Shown here: positions 43,795-55,674 of the stretch, in pieces
Position numbering within the stretch: the stretch's first letter is position 1
How the letters are laid out: every line of letters begins with the position of its first letter
Origin: Tubulanus polymorphus
Taxonomy: Eukaryota; Nemertea; Palaeonemertea; Tubulaniformes; Tubulanidae
Direction of reading: 5' to 3'
Length of the DNA: 64,000 bases
NCBI RefSeq assembly: GCF_964204645.1
Contig: NC_134036.1
Span: 7,796,704 to 7,860,703, forward strand
Notes under the pieces: generated by a model
Database searches by the model: none
Told to the model about the DNA's origin: nothing
Seen by the model: the letters and a program-made list of their open reading frames with translations, nothing else
Translations under genes and position numbers: made by a program

Positions 43795-44886
43795 ATGAAA
43801 AAAAGAACAATATTAAAGAGATTTATATTATAACCCAGAGAGTGACGTATCATATTCTAGCGTAACAGAATTATGGGATATAATTAAATCTGATAAAGAA
43901 AATATAAAATATAGTGAACTGAGATTATGGTTACAAAATCAACCAACATATCAAATCCATAAGAAAATGGATAAAAATTATCTAACAAGAAAAGTTATGG
44001 TTTCATATATTGATCAACAATGGCAAGCTGATTTAATTGATATGAAGAACTTAGAAGAATACAACAAAGGATATTTCTGGAATTAAATGTTTATTAAATG
44101 TTATAGACATATTCAGTAGATACGCATGGTCAATTCCAATCAAAAATAAAACTGGTATAGAAGTTACTAATGCTTTCAATATGTAAAGAACCTATTCCAG
44201 ATTAGATACAATTTGATGAAGGTAAAGAATTTTATAATAAACATTTTAAAAAATTATTATATAATAATGATGTAGAATATTTTTCAACACACTCAAATAA
44301 AAAAGCATCTTTTATAGAAAGATTCAATACAACATTGAAAACTAGAATGTGGAAATATTTCACTGCAAAAGAAACATATAAATATATCGATGTGTTAGAT
44401 GATTTAGTGAAATGTTATAATAATTCTTAACTTAAGTATTGGTGTGAAACCTATACAAGCTAGAAAAGAAGATAATTCATGAATAGTTTGGAATAATTTA
44501 TATGGTGCGTTTGTTACTCACAATTTTGGAGAACCTAAATTTAAAATAGGACAAAATTGTTAGAATATCTAAATATCGAAAAACAATTTATAAAGGTTAT
44601 AATCCAAATTTTACTGAAGAAATATTTAAGATTAAAAAGATAATATTAACTAAAACTTTTGTTTAAAAATTAGAAGATCTAAAAGATGAAAAAATATTAG
44701 GTTATTTTTAGGTTATTTTTATGAACAAGAATTATCACTTGTACCAAATCCAGATGATATAGAATATAAAATAGAGAAGGTATTGAAAAAAAAACTCTTA
44801 AAGGAAAAAAGTATTCTTTACATAAATATAAAGGGTATGATGACAAATTTAATGAATGAATTTTATCTATAAAATTAAAAGAATAA
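43795..44886 (+). pseudogene. Polinton integrase (Polinton C), broken
   Basis: Homolog of 24198-25324. Visible are YYNPESDVSYSSVTELWD, QPTYQIHKKMDKNYLTRKVM, IDQQWQADLIDMKN (first catalytic D), FSRYAWSIPIKNKTG, QFDEGKEF (second D), KKASFIERFNTTLKTRMW (catalytic E), the SH3-like region, and the chromodomain-like end. Frameshifts occur near 44090, 44185, 44430, 44570 and 44700, with a short duplication at 44696-44720. It ends with TAA just before the ATPase ATG. Confidence 0.82.
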
Positions 44887-45508
44887 ATGAATAAAGATTT
44901 ATTTATATTTGAACCACATAATATGTTAGTTACTGGAGTAACAAATTGTGGTAAAACACATTTTGTATTAGATTTATTAGAAACTATTTATAAAAATCAT
45001 TTTGATAATATAATATTATTGTGCTACTTATTTTCCTACTTATTAAATGAATAAAACATATAATAAGGATATAGTTAAGATAAAAAAGTTTATTATATTA
45101 GATCCTAAAATAGTAAATGAAAATTTAGATAATTGTATTAAAATAGCAATTGATATTTACAAAGGAACAAATACATTATTCATTATAGATGATTGTGCAA
45201 ATTTACATGATTCAAAATTTAGAGAAAGTGAGTTATGTTATTTAGCTTTCTCAAGGAGACATTTTGGGATAACAACTTGGTTTTTAAATCAAAGATATAA
45301 TTCAATTGTTAAAGATTTTAGAGAGAATATTATATTCTTAGTTTTATTTTATAACTAAGATAGAAAATCAATGCAACAATCATTGGAAGAAAATCAAATT
45401 ATACCTACTGAATTACATGATGAATATATGAATAAATTAAAAAGTAATGAACGTTCAAAATTATTACTGAGACTGCAATTTCCCTATGAATATAAATGTA
45501 TAAAATAA
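44887..45508 (+). pseudogene. Polinton packaging ATPase (Polinton C), broken near residue 50
   Basis: Starts MNKDLFIFEPHNMLVTGVTN with Walker A GVTNCGKTHF intact. A rearrangement at about 45020-45050 (small insertion and frameshift) is followed by an open stretch with Walker B LFIIDDCAN and TTWFLNQRYNS. A TAA at 45356 precedes the C-terminal part, which ends at 45508. It lies next to the MITE at 45518. Confidence 0.82.
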
Positions 45509-45517
45509 GGGGTATGA

Positions 45518-45731
45518 GGCTAAAAAAATGATACCTTGTTTCTCCGCTCTGCTGAGCTTAAATGTTGACCTGGCCGCCTATCTACCCTATACATTACTTT
45601 TTTTAAAATCGTGATCAATTTTACCATAACAGATCCGGCCGCTATAGAAATGAACTGTTTACAAATTTTATCATATTTTACAAAGATGACCCGGCCGCTG
45701 CGGAGAAACAAGGTATCATTTTTGTTTAGCC
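45518..45731. mobile_element. 214-bp MITE-like element with ~35-bp terminal inverted repeats
   Basis: GGCTAAAAAAATGATACCTT... at the left is mirrored by ...AAGGTATCATTTTTGTTTAGCC at the right, and the complementarity continues through TTTCTCCGC/GCGGAGAAA. No coding capacity. It inserted just after the ATPase stop. Confidence 0.75.
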
Positions 45732-45751
45732 TAACCTTTAAGCATTTATGT

Positions 45752-45965
45752 ATTAGATACGTATTAGATACGTATTAGATACCTTAATACTTAAAATTTG
45801 AAATATTATAGAATTTTGAATTGTGTATGAATGGATGAGTGGATGAATTGGATGAATTGGAAGAATTGGATGACTCATCCATTCATCCATTCATCCAATT
45901 CATCCATTCATCCATTCATCCATTCATCCAATTCATCCAATTCATCCATTCATCCAATTCATTAG
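45752..45965. repeat. Short tandem repeats: GTATTAGATAC and (ATTGGATGA)/(TCATCCATT) palindromic microsatellite
   Basis: Three GTATTAGATAC units at 45752-45783, then GGATGAATT units switching to the complementary TCATCCATT units at about 45880, giving a long potential hairpin. Confidence 0.8.
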
Positions 45966-46867
45966 AAACAGCTGAAAATGACTAAAAAATGTTTCAATTA
46001 TTGCCCACAACATAGCGTCGCCAGATTTCTGATTTAATGGTCCAAAAACTTATTCGATCGCATTTTTCTCGTTTATTATCTGGTAGATGAGAGCGGGTTA
46101 AACAATCGCGTAGCGATATGTCCGCATTGACATTGGCAGTAAAGAATGGGGAACAGCCTCTTCTCAATAGAAAAACACAAAATTATGTACCTCCGGTTTA
46201 TAAATATCACAGTGTTTGGATATCACTGTTATTCCAACTATCAGTACCCATGGGATTATTTGGGATTAATTCTCAGCGTCAGAATACGTATTTCTAGAAC
46301 AGTGGAACAGCAGCCTACTCGTGACTGAAACCCGTATGTGATCGTGCGGGAACGCCTTTACTAAAGTTAAAACCATTTCCTGATGACACGAAAAGGTAAA
46401 CGGTAGGCTACCACCATGATACGATATCACCAATAAAGATAGATAATTTTATTCAATTTTACTAGTGTTGTTTATTGGAGGAAAATATCATTGTTAAGTA
46501 CGCCGAGAACAACTATGTTGTATTATCAATCAGTTGACTGACATTGTAAAATTCGATTGGGCTATATTGTCATATACGTTTTCTTTTTAGGACGTGGCGA
46601 GAGTCAAGTAGCGAAAAACGTCCCCCGGGTCAGCAGGCAGGCAGGGCGGCGCGGCCGGTCGGACGGAGGCGGCGCGCCTGCTGCGCACTCATAAGGCGGT
46701 AGCACCCTCTTACGCACTCGGCAGAGATTCTCTTTGTAATGCGCGCCGGAGAAAAATACCTTTTATTTTCTTTTCCATGCGTTAAACAACAGTGATTGAA
46801 TTTACGCTTTGTTTGCAATATTGCGATGGTTATTTGCCGCTGCTGTAGTTTTTTGGAATTGAATCGA
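45966..46867. other. No gene seen; unrelated host-like insert with GC-rich tract
   Basis: Foreign to the Polinton. It contains a GC-rich tract at 46620-46690 (GGCGGCGCGGCC-type) and only fortuitous short frames. Confidence 0.4.
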
Positions 46868-46958
46868 GCGGCCTTGGTAGCTCAGTGAGATAAGGTGTGA
46901 TGCTGTTGAATCCACTATCAATGCTGAGTGACAAGTGGGTTCGAGTCCTGCTGGCTGC
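46868..46958 (+). repeat. tRNA-like head of a SINE
   Basis: A 91-nt tRNA-like segment: A box TGGTAGCTCAGTGAG, B box GGGTTCGAGTCC, and ends GCGGCC/GGCTGC that pair over six bases (one G-U). The anticodon arm does not fold convincingly and the segment continues into a SINE-like body and an A/C-rich tail (CAAACAAACAAAAAG, to about 47095). I read it as a tRNA-derived SINE rather than a tRNA gene. Confidence 0.55.
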
Positions 46959-46984
46959 GAACAGTGTGCGGCAACACTTCAAAG

Positions 46985-48135
46985 GCCGTTCCGTCGTGAG
47001 GTTAAATGAACAATCCAATGGGAATAGTCTTGGGAATCCATGATCCAAACGACGTACGTAAAGCCAAACAAACAAAAAGACAAGCAAACAATCATCAGCC
47101 GGCCTCAGTGACACCAACGCCGGCATCGCTCTCTGCGACGTTTTGCATGCGTACATGCATCAGAGCTTGGAGCTCTACGATCAGAGAGTCTTGCAATTGC
47201 ATTCTTAAAAATCGTTCTGTTTTTGTTTTCATTATTCAGTGGAGCCTAACAGTTCATGCGTAAAAATGGGTTTCTGTATCCAAATCTTGATTGATATAAA
47301 TATCTTGGCTGGGACATGACGGAAAAGATCAGAATAAACTAGTTTCGTCTTTTTAACAGAATCGCATTAATGAGGTTTAACAGTACAAAGAGCCTAGGCT
47401 AAATCGTTCGGCAGAAAATAAATTCATTTTCAGGAATAGAATCGTACTAGACAAATAGACCTTTTAGTCTGTGGTCCTCCCAATCAACATCGTCATAGAA
47501 GATTTGCCGGCATATATAAAACATTATAACCACTCAACTCTTTCCATGCGACTTCCCTAAAAACCAGATCCTGAGATTTTTTCAAAAAATATTGGGTTCT
47601 CAAACTTCTAGACGGTCTAATACGCTTCGCTACACTAAAATATGATGATTCAGCTTGTTTCTGATGATGTAGCTATTCTGGGGTCGTTAGGGGCCCCCAA
47701 AATGTCAAAAAAAAAATTTGACCTACTTTCGGGTCATTCGGGTACCCCTACCCCTAACTGCAGCTTCATATTCTCTCTATATACCTTCATTATATCCACT
47801 GCGTCATGTATAGACACCGTATGCCAGCCGCTGTGTCTATTTATAAAGCTTTCAATTTTGCCCTTCTTTGTTTACACAACTTGACCTCAATTCACCGATA
47901 ATGACTTTCGTGACCTACATAGATTTTATTCATACACCCGCCAGCGAACTCGAACAAAAAAAGTCCCTGGGGTTGCCAGGACTACCAGGCATACATACAA
48001 GCCGTATAAGCTTTATACATTGCCATTTAGACAGTAAGGGGATAAGTAGGTCAAACACCTGTGACGTGGCGCCACACCGCGCAAAAACAAAGCGTTCTTG
48101 AGACTGTGTCGTCCGGTCAGAGTTAGCGTGGAAAG
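46985..48135. other. Non-Polinton insert, SINE body and unassigned sequence; no gene
   Basis: SINE body to about 47095, then unassigned DNA with an odd homologous pair of phrases (GGGGTCGTTAGGGGCCCCC and TCGGGTCATTCGGGTACCCC near 47680-47750). No convincing coding region. It ends at the junction with the coiled-coil pseudogene near 48135. Confidence 0.4.
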
Positions 48136-49202
48136 AGTTTTAACTTTATCTTGTATAGAATTATTATTATTTGGAGGTTTATCTGGTTCATAAGGATTTG
48201 GTGTAGATTCCAACGAATTTGATATTGCTAAACCAATTGTTGTAAAAAACATAGTTACAGCTGTTAGAATTGAAAGAATTGTTATACCTTCTAACTTAAA
48301 TAATAATCTTATTCTATCTTTCAATGATATTTTAGAATCTGGTTTTATTATTAAATCTTTAAAAATAACTTTTAATTTTTTAATATGATTAAGATCATAT
48401 GATTTCAATAATATATCTCTTTCTTTTTCCTGCAATTCTTTGGTATATTTTAAATCATCAATTTCTTTTTCTAAAGATGACTTTCTGCTTTAATGTTCAG
48501 CTTCATCAATTACTTGAAGATCTCTATTTAATTCTAATTGTTTTAATTCTTCGTTAGCATCAGTTAATTCTGTTTCTAACATGGTATTTAAGAAAATCTC
48601 ATCTTAATATTAGCAATTTCACCAGCTGATTCTTGCATACCTTTAATTTCTCTACGTGCTTGTTGAGGAAATACTTTTAGTTGTTCTTCATTTAAATCAA
48701 GTAATCTTTTTTTTAATGAAGATTGCATTCGATTTGTTCCAGTTTCAGTACCAGGTGTATCTAAAATACTAATCATATCTTCTTCAAATGAATTCATTGT
48801 ATCCAGTAAGTTATCTGTAATTGGCTGGTTGTTGTATCGGCAGGCTGGCTGGGGAACTAGCATTTACAGCAGCGGTACAGGATTCCATCCATCAGGAACA
48901 ACAAGGCAGTTAAACCTTATATGTACAATCTTTATTGCATCCCGGAATGAGAATGATTATCATAGCCTTACATAGTCTTTATATACAGAATCATGAGTAT
49001 AATGTGAGAACTAGGTGTCAGACAAGTTGTAGATATCGGGACTCACAAACAAACACCTAGTGACATGTTTGAGAGACATTAATTAATTATCGATGAGCAC
49101 TGACTATAGCTAATTATCGTTAAAACATGTTGAGTAATGTCACATGTTGATTACGACCTTAAAGCACATATTGACATTATAGTCATAAGTTATATTATAT
49201 TA

Positions 49203-49335
49203 CTGTTGCTATCGCTATCGCTATCGCTATCGCTATCGCTATCGCTATCGCTTTCGCTATCGCTATAGTTATCGCTATCGCTATCGCTATCGCTATCGCT
49301 ATCGCTTTCGCTATCGCTATTACTATTATTATTAT
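49203..49335 (+). repeat. (CTATCG)n microsatellite
   Basis: About twenty hexamer units with occasional CTTTCG and CTATAG variants, followed by ATT repeats. Confidence 0.95.
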
Positions 49336-50719
49336 CATTATTAAATATGTAATAGAGCTATGAAATATTATGAACTGTTCGATATGACATCGTAGATCTA
49401 TATGATTATGAAATATGCAAATTATATCAGGGTGACAGATGCCCCCTTGTCCAATTGAATTTGGTCCTCCAAATTTCGGAAAGCGCAGATGCTATAAGTT
49501 CATTAAAACTCCTTCCACTGCGAGAACGTGTAAAATTGAGTTCCACCGTGCGAAAATGTGCAAACGTTGGATAGAAACATCCGGATTCTCAGTCATTCAC
49601 GAAAGAGTCACATGTTGTCGTTATATACGGACGATGCAATGATACGTTAACTGTAATTATCTGCAAAGGATCCCCGAATTCTGGCTGATTCTGCGACGAA
49701 GGAACAGAAGTAACGACGTGTTGTGTAGTTATAGCGTCCTGAAGTCCAGTTGGTGGTTGCAAGTAGTACTGGTACGCATTTCTCCGTTTTGAAGATCTTC
49801 CGATTACTGACTGGAAATAACTTCATGACACAATGATAGTAACATGCAACATCTGACATGAGAGCAGTGTTCAGGCAATGACACAACACAAATACAGTTA
49901 CCCTTGTCAACCAAAAGGAAAAAATTATCATCATCCAAAATAAGTGGCCAGGTGTAACTGAGATTATATATTTGTCCACATAAAAATTCAACCAATTCAT
50001 CTTCATGTTTTGGTTATACTAACAAAATATGAACCTATGAAAATGAAAATTGCCGATTAAACCTTTAGTATAGTCGAAATAGTTTGTTGCGAAAAAAGTA
50101 TAGATACGCACTGTACTGTAAGTAGATGAATTTGACTTATTAACCTTAGACATATCCCCTGAGAAGTGTTCCGTAATCTAATACTTATAGTACGAAATGA
50201 AACTAAAATTATTTATGCTGATTGGAACTAGATGCGTAGAAAAAAAGAATTGTGAATCATACTATTTAAACCGGCGATAACTTTTTTGATCGTACGGTAG
50301 TATCTTATATCCAAATTCCTATGATTTTCTATCATGTTCATCTGACCACTAATTCGAGACAAAGAAGCAACTATATTACCTTCGGCTGACAAAAAGTTAC
50401 CGTAATGCATTGTTCCCACTGAAGCAGCAGCAACGTTCACGATCAGTACGGCCATCTTGTCACAGGTGTAGTTGAATACGATCTTCTCGTGAGGTCAACG
50501 TTCCAGTCACAACCAATAGTTTAACAGCTTCATCTGTACTTGTGTAAGTCACGAGGACTAAATTTTGGATTCTCCACCATCTGTAACCGTCCATCTGTGA
50601 AGGCAAATCCGGTTCTCCGCCATCATAAGGTATTACATAATATATATCTGATATCATTTCACTTGGACTTTGTATTTCATATATTCCTCCTTCCATTTGA
50701 CACTATAGTCATAAGTTAT

Positions 50720-50720
50720 A

Positions 50721-50768
<48 letters not shown>

Positions 50769-50802
50769 CATTATTATTATTATTATTATTATCATTAATA
50801 TG
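50720..50802 (+). repeat. (ATT)n microsatellite
   Basis: About 27 ATT units with two ATC interruptions, in the same position within the right direct repeat that the CTATCG array has in the left one. Confidence 0.95.
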
Positions 50803-51747
50803 TAGTAGAGCTATGAAATATTATGAACTGTTCGATTTGACATTGTAGATCTATATGATTATGAAATATGCAAATTATATCAGGGTGACATAGCTAAATG
50901 TTTTCCTAATTGTAATTGACTTGGATCAATATCAATTTGTTGAATAACTCTTCTCGATGTTTCTGGTGTTGAAGTTCTTAATTTATCTAATCGATCTCCA
51001 TACTCTTCCATTTCTGGATCAACATAAGTAGGATTTAAATTTGGATTTTTAAATGGTGTATATTTGTTAATATCAATACCAACATTTGGTTCTTCTTCAT
51101 TTATTCTATCGAGTGCATTCCATATAATTCTGAAAAATTCTGTACCACCTTTTGAATGTTCAATTGAAGATCCTGCTCGCATTTCAGGATGGTACAGATC
51201 TTCTTGTCCCATTTTAGATAATTGAATTGATAGTTTTGTTATTTAATTCAACATTACAGTACCATGAATCATTTTTAAATTCTAAATTATTCATGAAATG
51301 TATGTCATCTTTTCTAATTTGTTCTGAAATATCTTCTGGTTCAATGTTATCTGTTACATTTTTTTGGTAATAATTCTTCAATAACTGTATTTGTTACACT
51401 ATGTTTTATGCATAATAATTCTTTTTTCAATTCAGGGTTTTGTGTTCTTTCTAATCTATTAATTAAATCTTTTCTTTCTGGTCTAGTTTTAATTATTATC
51501 TCATCGCGGGTTCTTACATAATCTATTAATGTTTCACTTGTTTCAGTATAATCTTTGAATTCATCATAATCATATAATATAGGCCCACTAGAATCATCTT
51601 CTTCATTATTTAAAATTATTATTATGTGCTGATCCATCATCATTATCAATATTAGTTTCATTAAAATCAGGTTGTGGTTCATCACTTATACCAGGGGTGT
51701 CACCAAAAGTATCCAGTGGAATATCTACTTCCATTTATATAATAAAA

Positions 51748-52914
51748 AATTAAAATTTAAAATACAATATTCCTCCTATTACAATCCTATACAAGTTATA
51801 GCTAATTTAGCATTTTCATGTGATTTATTATCATTAATTATATCATGTTTAATAATATCAGTTTTTATATTTTCTGTAGTATTGTAATCTTTTATTTTAG
51901 AATCATTATTCAATTTGATATTTTTAGTTTTAGTTTCAGTTGATTGAATATGTTTTTTAATTTTTTTACCTTCCATTAGTTTTGGGGCAGTGATAAATTT
52001 TTTATTTATATTATTTAATCCAAACTTATTATGTATTGTTGCAGTCTTAATTAAATTATTATGACCAATTATATTTCCCATTTTTAATATCAAATCATCA
52101 GAAATGATTAATAAATTAGGCCCTTTACAATGATTTAATCTGACATGAGATATATCTAGATAATTTTGGTACCTGACTATATTTTCTGAAATCGATCTAT
52201 TTTTATCATTATGAATAGAATCTTCAAATAATACTTTGAATTGTTTCTGCGCGTCAAATGAAGTATTATTATTTCCAACTATTGGTGATCTTGTTTCAAC
52301 TTGTGCACCTACCATACAAATTAAATATATTCTAATAGATTGATTTATTTTTGTATACCTGATTAACTAACACCATGTAATTTACCATGCGCTCTAAAAT
52401 CGGAATTAATATTTATATTACATATTTTATAAAACTTAGATAGATTAATATTATTATCCAATTCTTTAAAATATTTCGATCCAGGTAAAGGGCATTCTAA
52501 TTCATTTAATATAGTTCTGATTTGAAAATATGTGTGAAATCTAAATATTGCATGAATGAATTTTAAATCTGAATAAGACAAATTTTTATCTAAGTCATTA
52601 AGATGATTGTTCCAACCTATACCACACCCTGTTGTTGCACAATAAACAGCAAAATTCAATTGGTTCTGCCAATATTCCATATTAGATTTTATTTTATATA
52701 TATATTATATTCATCTCGAGTAAAAGTAACTTCATATGTATAAAATATGTTTTCCATTTTAGAAATAAAATAATTTTGTTTCGGCTACATAAATTTCTAT
52801 ATTAACTAATGAGTTCAAAACTAAATCTTTATATGAAAGATTTCTATCAAAATCTATTGCAGGAATATGATATTTAATTGATTTATTATGTTGAAAAGCT
52901 TTTGGAAACCCCAT
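51748..52914 (-). pseudogene. PX/PY-type Polinton protein (Polinton C), broken
   Basis: Homolog of 19907-21264. Starts MGFPKAFQHNKSIKYHIPAI at 52914. YWQNQLNFAVYCATTGCGIG (about 52670) and the block from GAQVETRSPIVGNNNTSFDA to LAITCIGL are open over long stretches (52363-52680 and 51779-52315). A deletion between these blocks and frameshifts at both ends inactivate it. Confidence 0.7.
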
Positions 52915-52924
52915 TAATATAATA

Positions 52925-53354
52925 AGAAAATTAATTAATTCTTTTAATAATTTATCTTGTTCTTCAATTGTTATATAACCATTTAAACTTATTACGTAAT
53001 CTAATGTATTTTAATTTATTAATTTCTTTTATATTACATTTTATTTTTTCTTTATTACCTTTTATATTTAATTTTGAACGTATTCCAGTTAAAACACTTG
53101 AACTTAATCCTAACACGCCGATTTATATAGCTAAAGGTGTTCATGGCGAAAATATTGTTAAAAATGTTATTACAGAACTTATTGTAACTGAACCGCTAAT
53201 AATAAAATAATATATAATTCTCGATTTTAAATATTTTTTCTGTTTTATCTTTAAATCATTTTCAAATTATGATTTTAATTTAGTTATTAGTTATTTATAT
53301 TTAGTTATTTATATCATGAGGAATAATATCATTATTATCAACTTCATCATCCAT
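52925..53354 (-). pseudogene. Homolog of the 141-aa small membrane protein (19465), broken
   Basis: Starts MDDEVDNNDIIPHDINN after CTAAATAAATG. It stops early because of duplicated TTAGTTATTTATA units near 53290. The hydrophobic hairpin region and the lysine-rich tail are recognisable further on. Confidence 0.6.
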
Positions 53355-53372
53355 TTATTTAGAAAAAAATTA

Positions 53373-53795
53373 CTAATTAGTAAATTTATATGCTACAAAT
53401 ATAACAATAACAGTACCGCCTAAAATCCAAATTATTTCATATTTCTTCTGTTCATTACTTGGGGTATAATAATCTGATAATTTAGGTTTATATAGATGTA
53501 ATCTTTCTGTATTTGTTAATGCGTTATATAAACTCATTGCATCATCAACTGATTGAAAATCTCTATGTGTAATTTGCTGATTATATAATTCTTTATTGAT
53601 GTAATCCATATAATTTTGTCTTTTTTCTCTATATTCTTCTGCTGCTTTATTGTATTTCTCTAATGCTAAATTATGTCTTCTTTGTTCTGCTAATGAACTA
53701 TTTTTATCAACATGCTTAAATAAATACCCACCACCAGTAAATGCTAAAGCGTTAACAATTGCTGATCCTATAATAGTTATAATTGCAGATGTCAT
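53373..53795 (-). CDS. Conserved two-helix membrane protein, 140 aa (Polinton C), intact
   Basis: Same length and layout as 19022-19444: N-terminal hydrophobic segment (IITIIGSAIVNALAF), charged coiled middle (RRHNLALEKYNKAAEEYREK), YKPKLSDYYTPS and a C-terminal hydrophobic segment. The start is preceded by GTTAAATAAATG. It is the only fully open gene in the minus-strand half of Polinton C. Differences from the A copy are few and mostly conservative (M/T, Q/E, V/L). Confidence 0.75.
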   Translation of the reverse strand: MTSAIITIIGSAIVNALAFTGGGYLFKHVDKNSSLAEQRRHNLALEKYNKAAEEYREKRQNYMDYINKELYNQQITHRDFQSVDDAMSLYNALTNTERLHLYKPKLSDYYTPSNEQKKYEIIWILGGTVIVIFVAYKFTN

Positions 53796-53821
53796 TTATT
53801 TAACAAAAAAATTACGCATTT

Positions 53822-55297
53822 ATATAGGAGGAATATATTTTTGTTTTTCTAAATAATCAATAGTTAAATGAGATAAAGTAACTGCTTACGTTAATTTTAA
53901 AATATCATTGATATCAAATCTATCAACATTAATACTTCCCATTTTGATTACTTTTTAGCCCACTTGGGACTTTAGTCCCAGCGGGCTATTGCGTTCACTT
54001 TTCGTCCGTCGTCCGTCCGTCCGTCCGTTCGTCCGTCCGTAGACGGAATCCAGTTATTTTGGGAAGTTTTGAAGACGCTTCAAGGTAACGTCTTGATATT
54101 TGGGTTACACGTGTATCTACCCTAGACACATCTTCAGCCAAAAAACTGGCCCTGTCAGAATCAAGATGGCTGACTGGCAGCCATTGTTGTTCGCCAAAAT
54201 CGGCACTTTTTACACATTTTTGAACTTTTTGAGGGAAATTTTGAAGACGCTTCGATCAATTACCTTGATCTTTCGGATATATATGAATCCCCCCAGGGCC
54301 CGTCAACGAAACAAAAATTGGGTCGGTCGGACTCAAGATGGTCGTCCTATGACCTTTTTAGTGCCCAAAAATGTTAATTTTTGCCCGAATTCTGAGTCCT
54401 GTAGCTTCCTACTGGTTTACCATTTCTCATTGCAATTTGTGATGGGTATTCTTTGGAAAGGGATGTTTTATACCTCAGACAGGTATTTTTCATCAGCCAA
54501 TTATGACGCAATTGGCGGTCATCTTGGTGTCACCAGTACTCATTCGTAAGTGGGAAAAAGTTTTTCCACATTATCTTGATACCTAAGCGTATTTTTTGCT
54601 ACCACAATCAATTAGAAAGTTGTAGCTCATAACGTTTTATATGATTGTGGTGAGTTTCAAGGTAATTGGATTTCGTATATGGCCACCAGGGGGCGTTGAA
54701 TAATACAATATCTTAGCAATTCTTTATTGTATTCGTACCTATGCATATTTTGTAACCACAATCAATTGGAAAGTTGTAGCTCATGACATCATCTATGATT
54801 GTTGTGAGTTTTAAGGACATTAGTTTTTCTATATTACAATAACTTAGTATTTCCTTATTATATTGGTACCTAGGCATATTTTGTTACCATGATCAATTGC
54901 AAAGTTGTAGTGCATGACATGTTCTATGATTGTGGTGAGTTTCGAGGTCATTGGGTTTTGAATATGGTCACCAGGGGGCGTTGAATAGTAGAATGACTTA
55001 GTATTTCCATATTAAATTGGTAACGAGGCATATTTTGTTATCACAATCAATAACAAAATCGTAGCTGCTGACATGTTCTATGATTTTGGTGAGTTTCAAG
55101 GTCGTTGGTTTTTATAAATGGTCACCAGGGCGCGTTAAATATTGAAATTGTTAGATTGTTGAGCATTTGAAACCATTTCCCAGGTGGGCATGGTGTCCCT
55201 GGACCCCTAGTTTTAATAACATTGTATAACCAACAGTTCCAACTGATAGTAATGCGCCGTTATATCACACATTTATTATCCACTTCTAATCCGCCAT
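53822..55297 (-). pseudogene. Homolog of the 73-aa membrane protein (18776), split by insertion
   Basis: 5' part at 55226-55297 (MAD..., with a TAG and a TGA early; GALLSVGTVGYTM recognisable). 3' part at 53822-53945 (KMGSINVDRFDINDILKLT ... KQKYIPPI). The 1.27-kb element at 53960-55225 lies between, within a run of Ts. Confidence 0.7.
53960..55225. mobile_element. 1.27-kb non-autonomous element with terminal hairpins, GTCC microsatellite and internal tandem repeats
   Basis: Left end TAGCCCACTTGGGACTTTAG with a self-complementary start (GGGACTTTAGTCCC inside GCCCACTTGGG...AGCGGGC), then a (GTCC)n run at 54003-54045. The interior has about four tandem units of about 150 bp (54580-55150) marked by GGCATATTTTG, CACAATCAATT and GGTCACCAGGGGGCG. 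The right end is a GGTGTCC/GGACCCC hairpin followed by CTAG and then T, which looks Helitron-like, although the left end does not begin with TC. A direct comparison with the unsplit gene at 18776 defines the insertion point. Confidence 0.6.
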
Positions 55298-55300
55298 TTA

Positions 55301-55658
55301 TTAAACAAAGAAATTACCATCTTCAAAATATTTAGTTATCTTATTCATAATTATTTCAACATGTATTTCATTACTACTTTTATGATTATGATATATTTCA
55401 GTTATTATTTTCTTAATATCATCAATAATGAAATCTTCATCCAATTCATAAAATCTTAAAGACTCTCTTACTAAATCAGTGATCTTTTCTACATTAAAAG
55501 TTTCTTAATTTATTGTTTTTTTCATGTTCAAATGTTATTTCATTAGTAAATACAATATTTTTAATATGTGTTACTACATCATTAATGTTAAATTTCATTT
55601 CTTTCTCGCGTTTCAAATCAAATCCAAAACATATACTCGGTCCAACAGTTATATTCAT
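55301..55658 (-). pseudogene. Homolog of the 118-aa hypothetical protein (18419), frameshifted
   Basis: Start MNITVGPSICFGFDLKREKE after AGTATATAAATG. A frameshift occurs near 55510. The remainder (LVRESLRFYELDEDFIIDD; KITKYFEDGN) is recognisable and ends just before the next start at 55297. Confidence 0.65.
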
Positions 55659-55674
55659 TTATATACTGAAAAAA

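Larger units (their letters stand above)
48836..50888. mobile_element. ~2-kb insertion containing long direct repeats with microsatellites
   Basis: Interrupts the coiled-coil pseudogene. Two direct repeats, at about 49165-49440 and 50698-50888, share CATTATAGTCATAAGTTATA, a variable microsatellite and TAGAGCTATGAAATATTATG through AATTATATCAGGGTGACA. The second copy forms the right end. Between them lie minus-strand open stretches (49804-49995; 50228-50455; 50460-50696) with protein-like composition and a possible GT donor near 49800, perhaps exons of a captured host gene or transposon. Not identified. Confidence 0.5.
48136..51735 (-). pseudogene. Polinton coiled-coil/membrane protein (Polinton C), split by insertion and 3'-truncated
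   Basis: Starts at 51735 after TTATTATATAAATG (MEVDIPLDTFGDTPGISDEP-like acidic N-terminus, with frameshifts). Recognisable parts are LINRLERTQNPELKKELL, STPETSRRVIQQIDIDPSQL (about 50930) and, after a 2-kb insertion (48836-50888), TMNSFEEDMISILDTPGTET, LLKSYDLNHIKKLKVIF, SLKDRIRLLFKLEGITILS and the first membrane segment, ending at NNNNSIQDKVK. The last membrane segments are lost at the 48135 junction. Homolog of 21281-22895. Confidence 0.75.

Noticed and set aside
46868-46958. Possible functional tRNA gene
   Set aside because: A and B boxes and an acceptor-like stem exist, but the anticodon arm does not fold and a SINE-like body and tail follow.
47006-47263. Open frame over the SINE body
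   Set aside because: It starts in the SINE and reads through its A/C-rich tail, with no protein features.
50460-50696. WRKY/FLYWCH-like zinc domain suggested by DGYRWWR
   Set aside because: Only a short phrase matches; the required cysteine/histidine pattern is absent.
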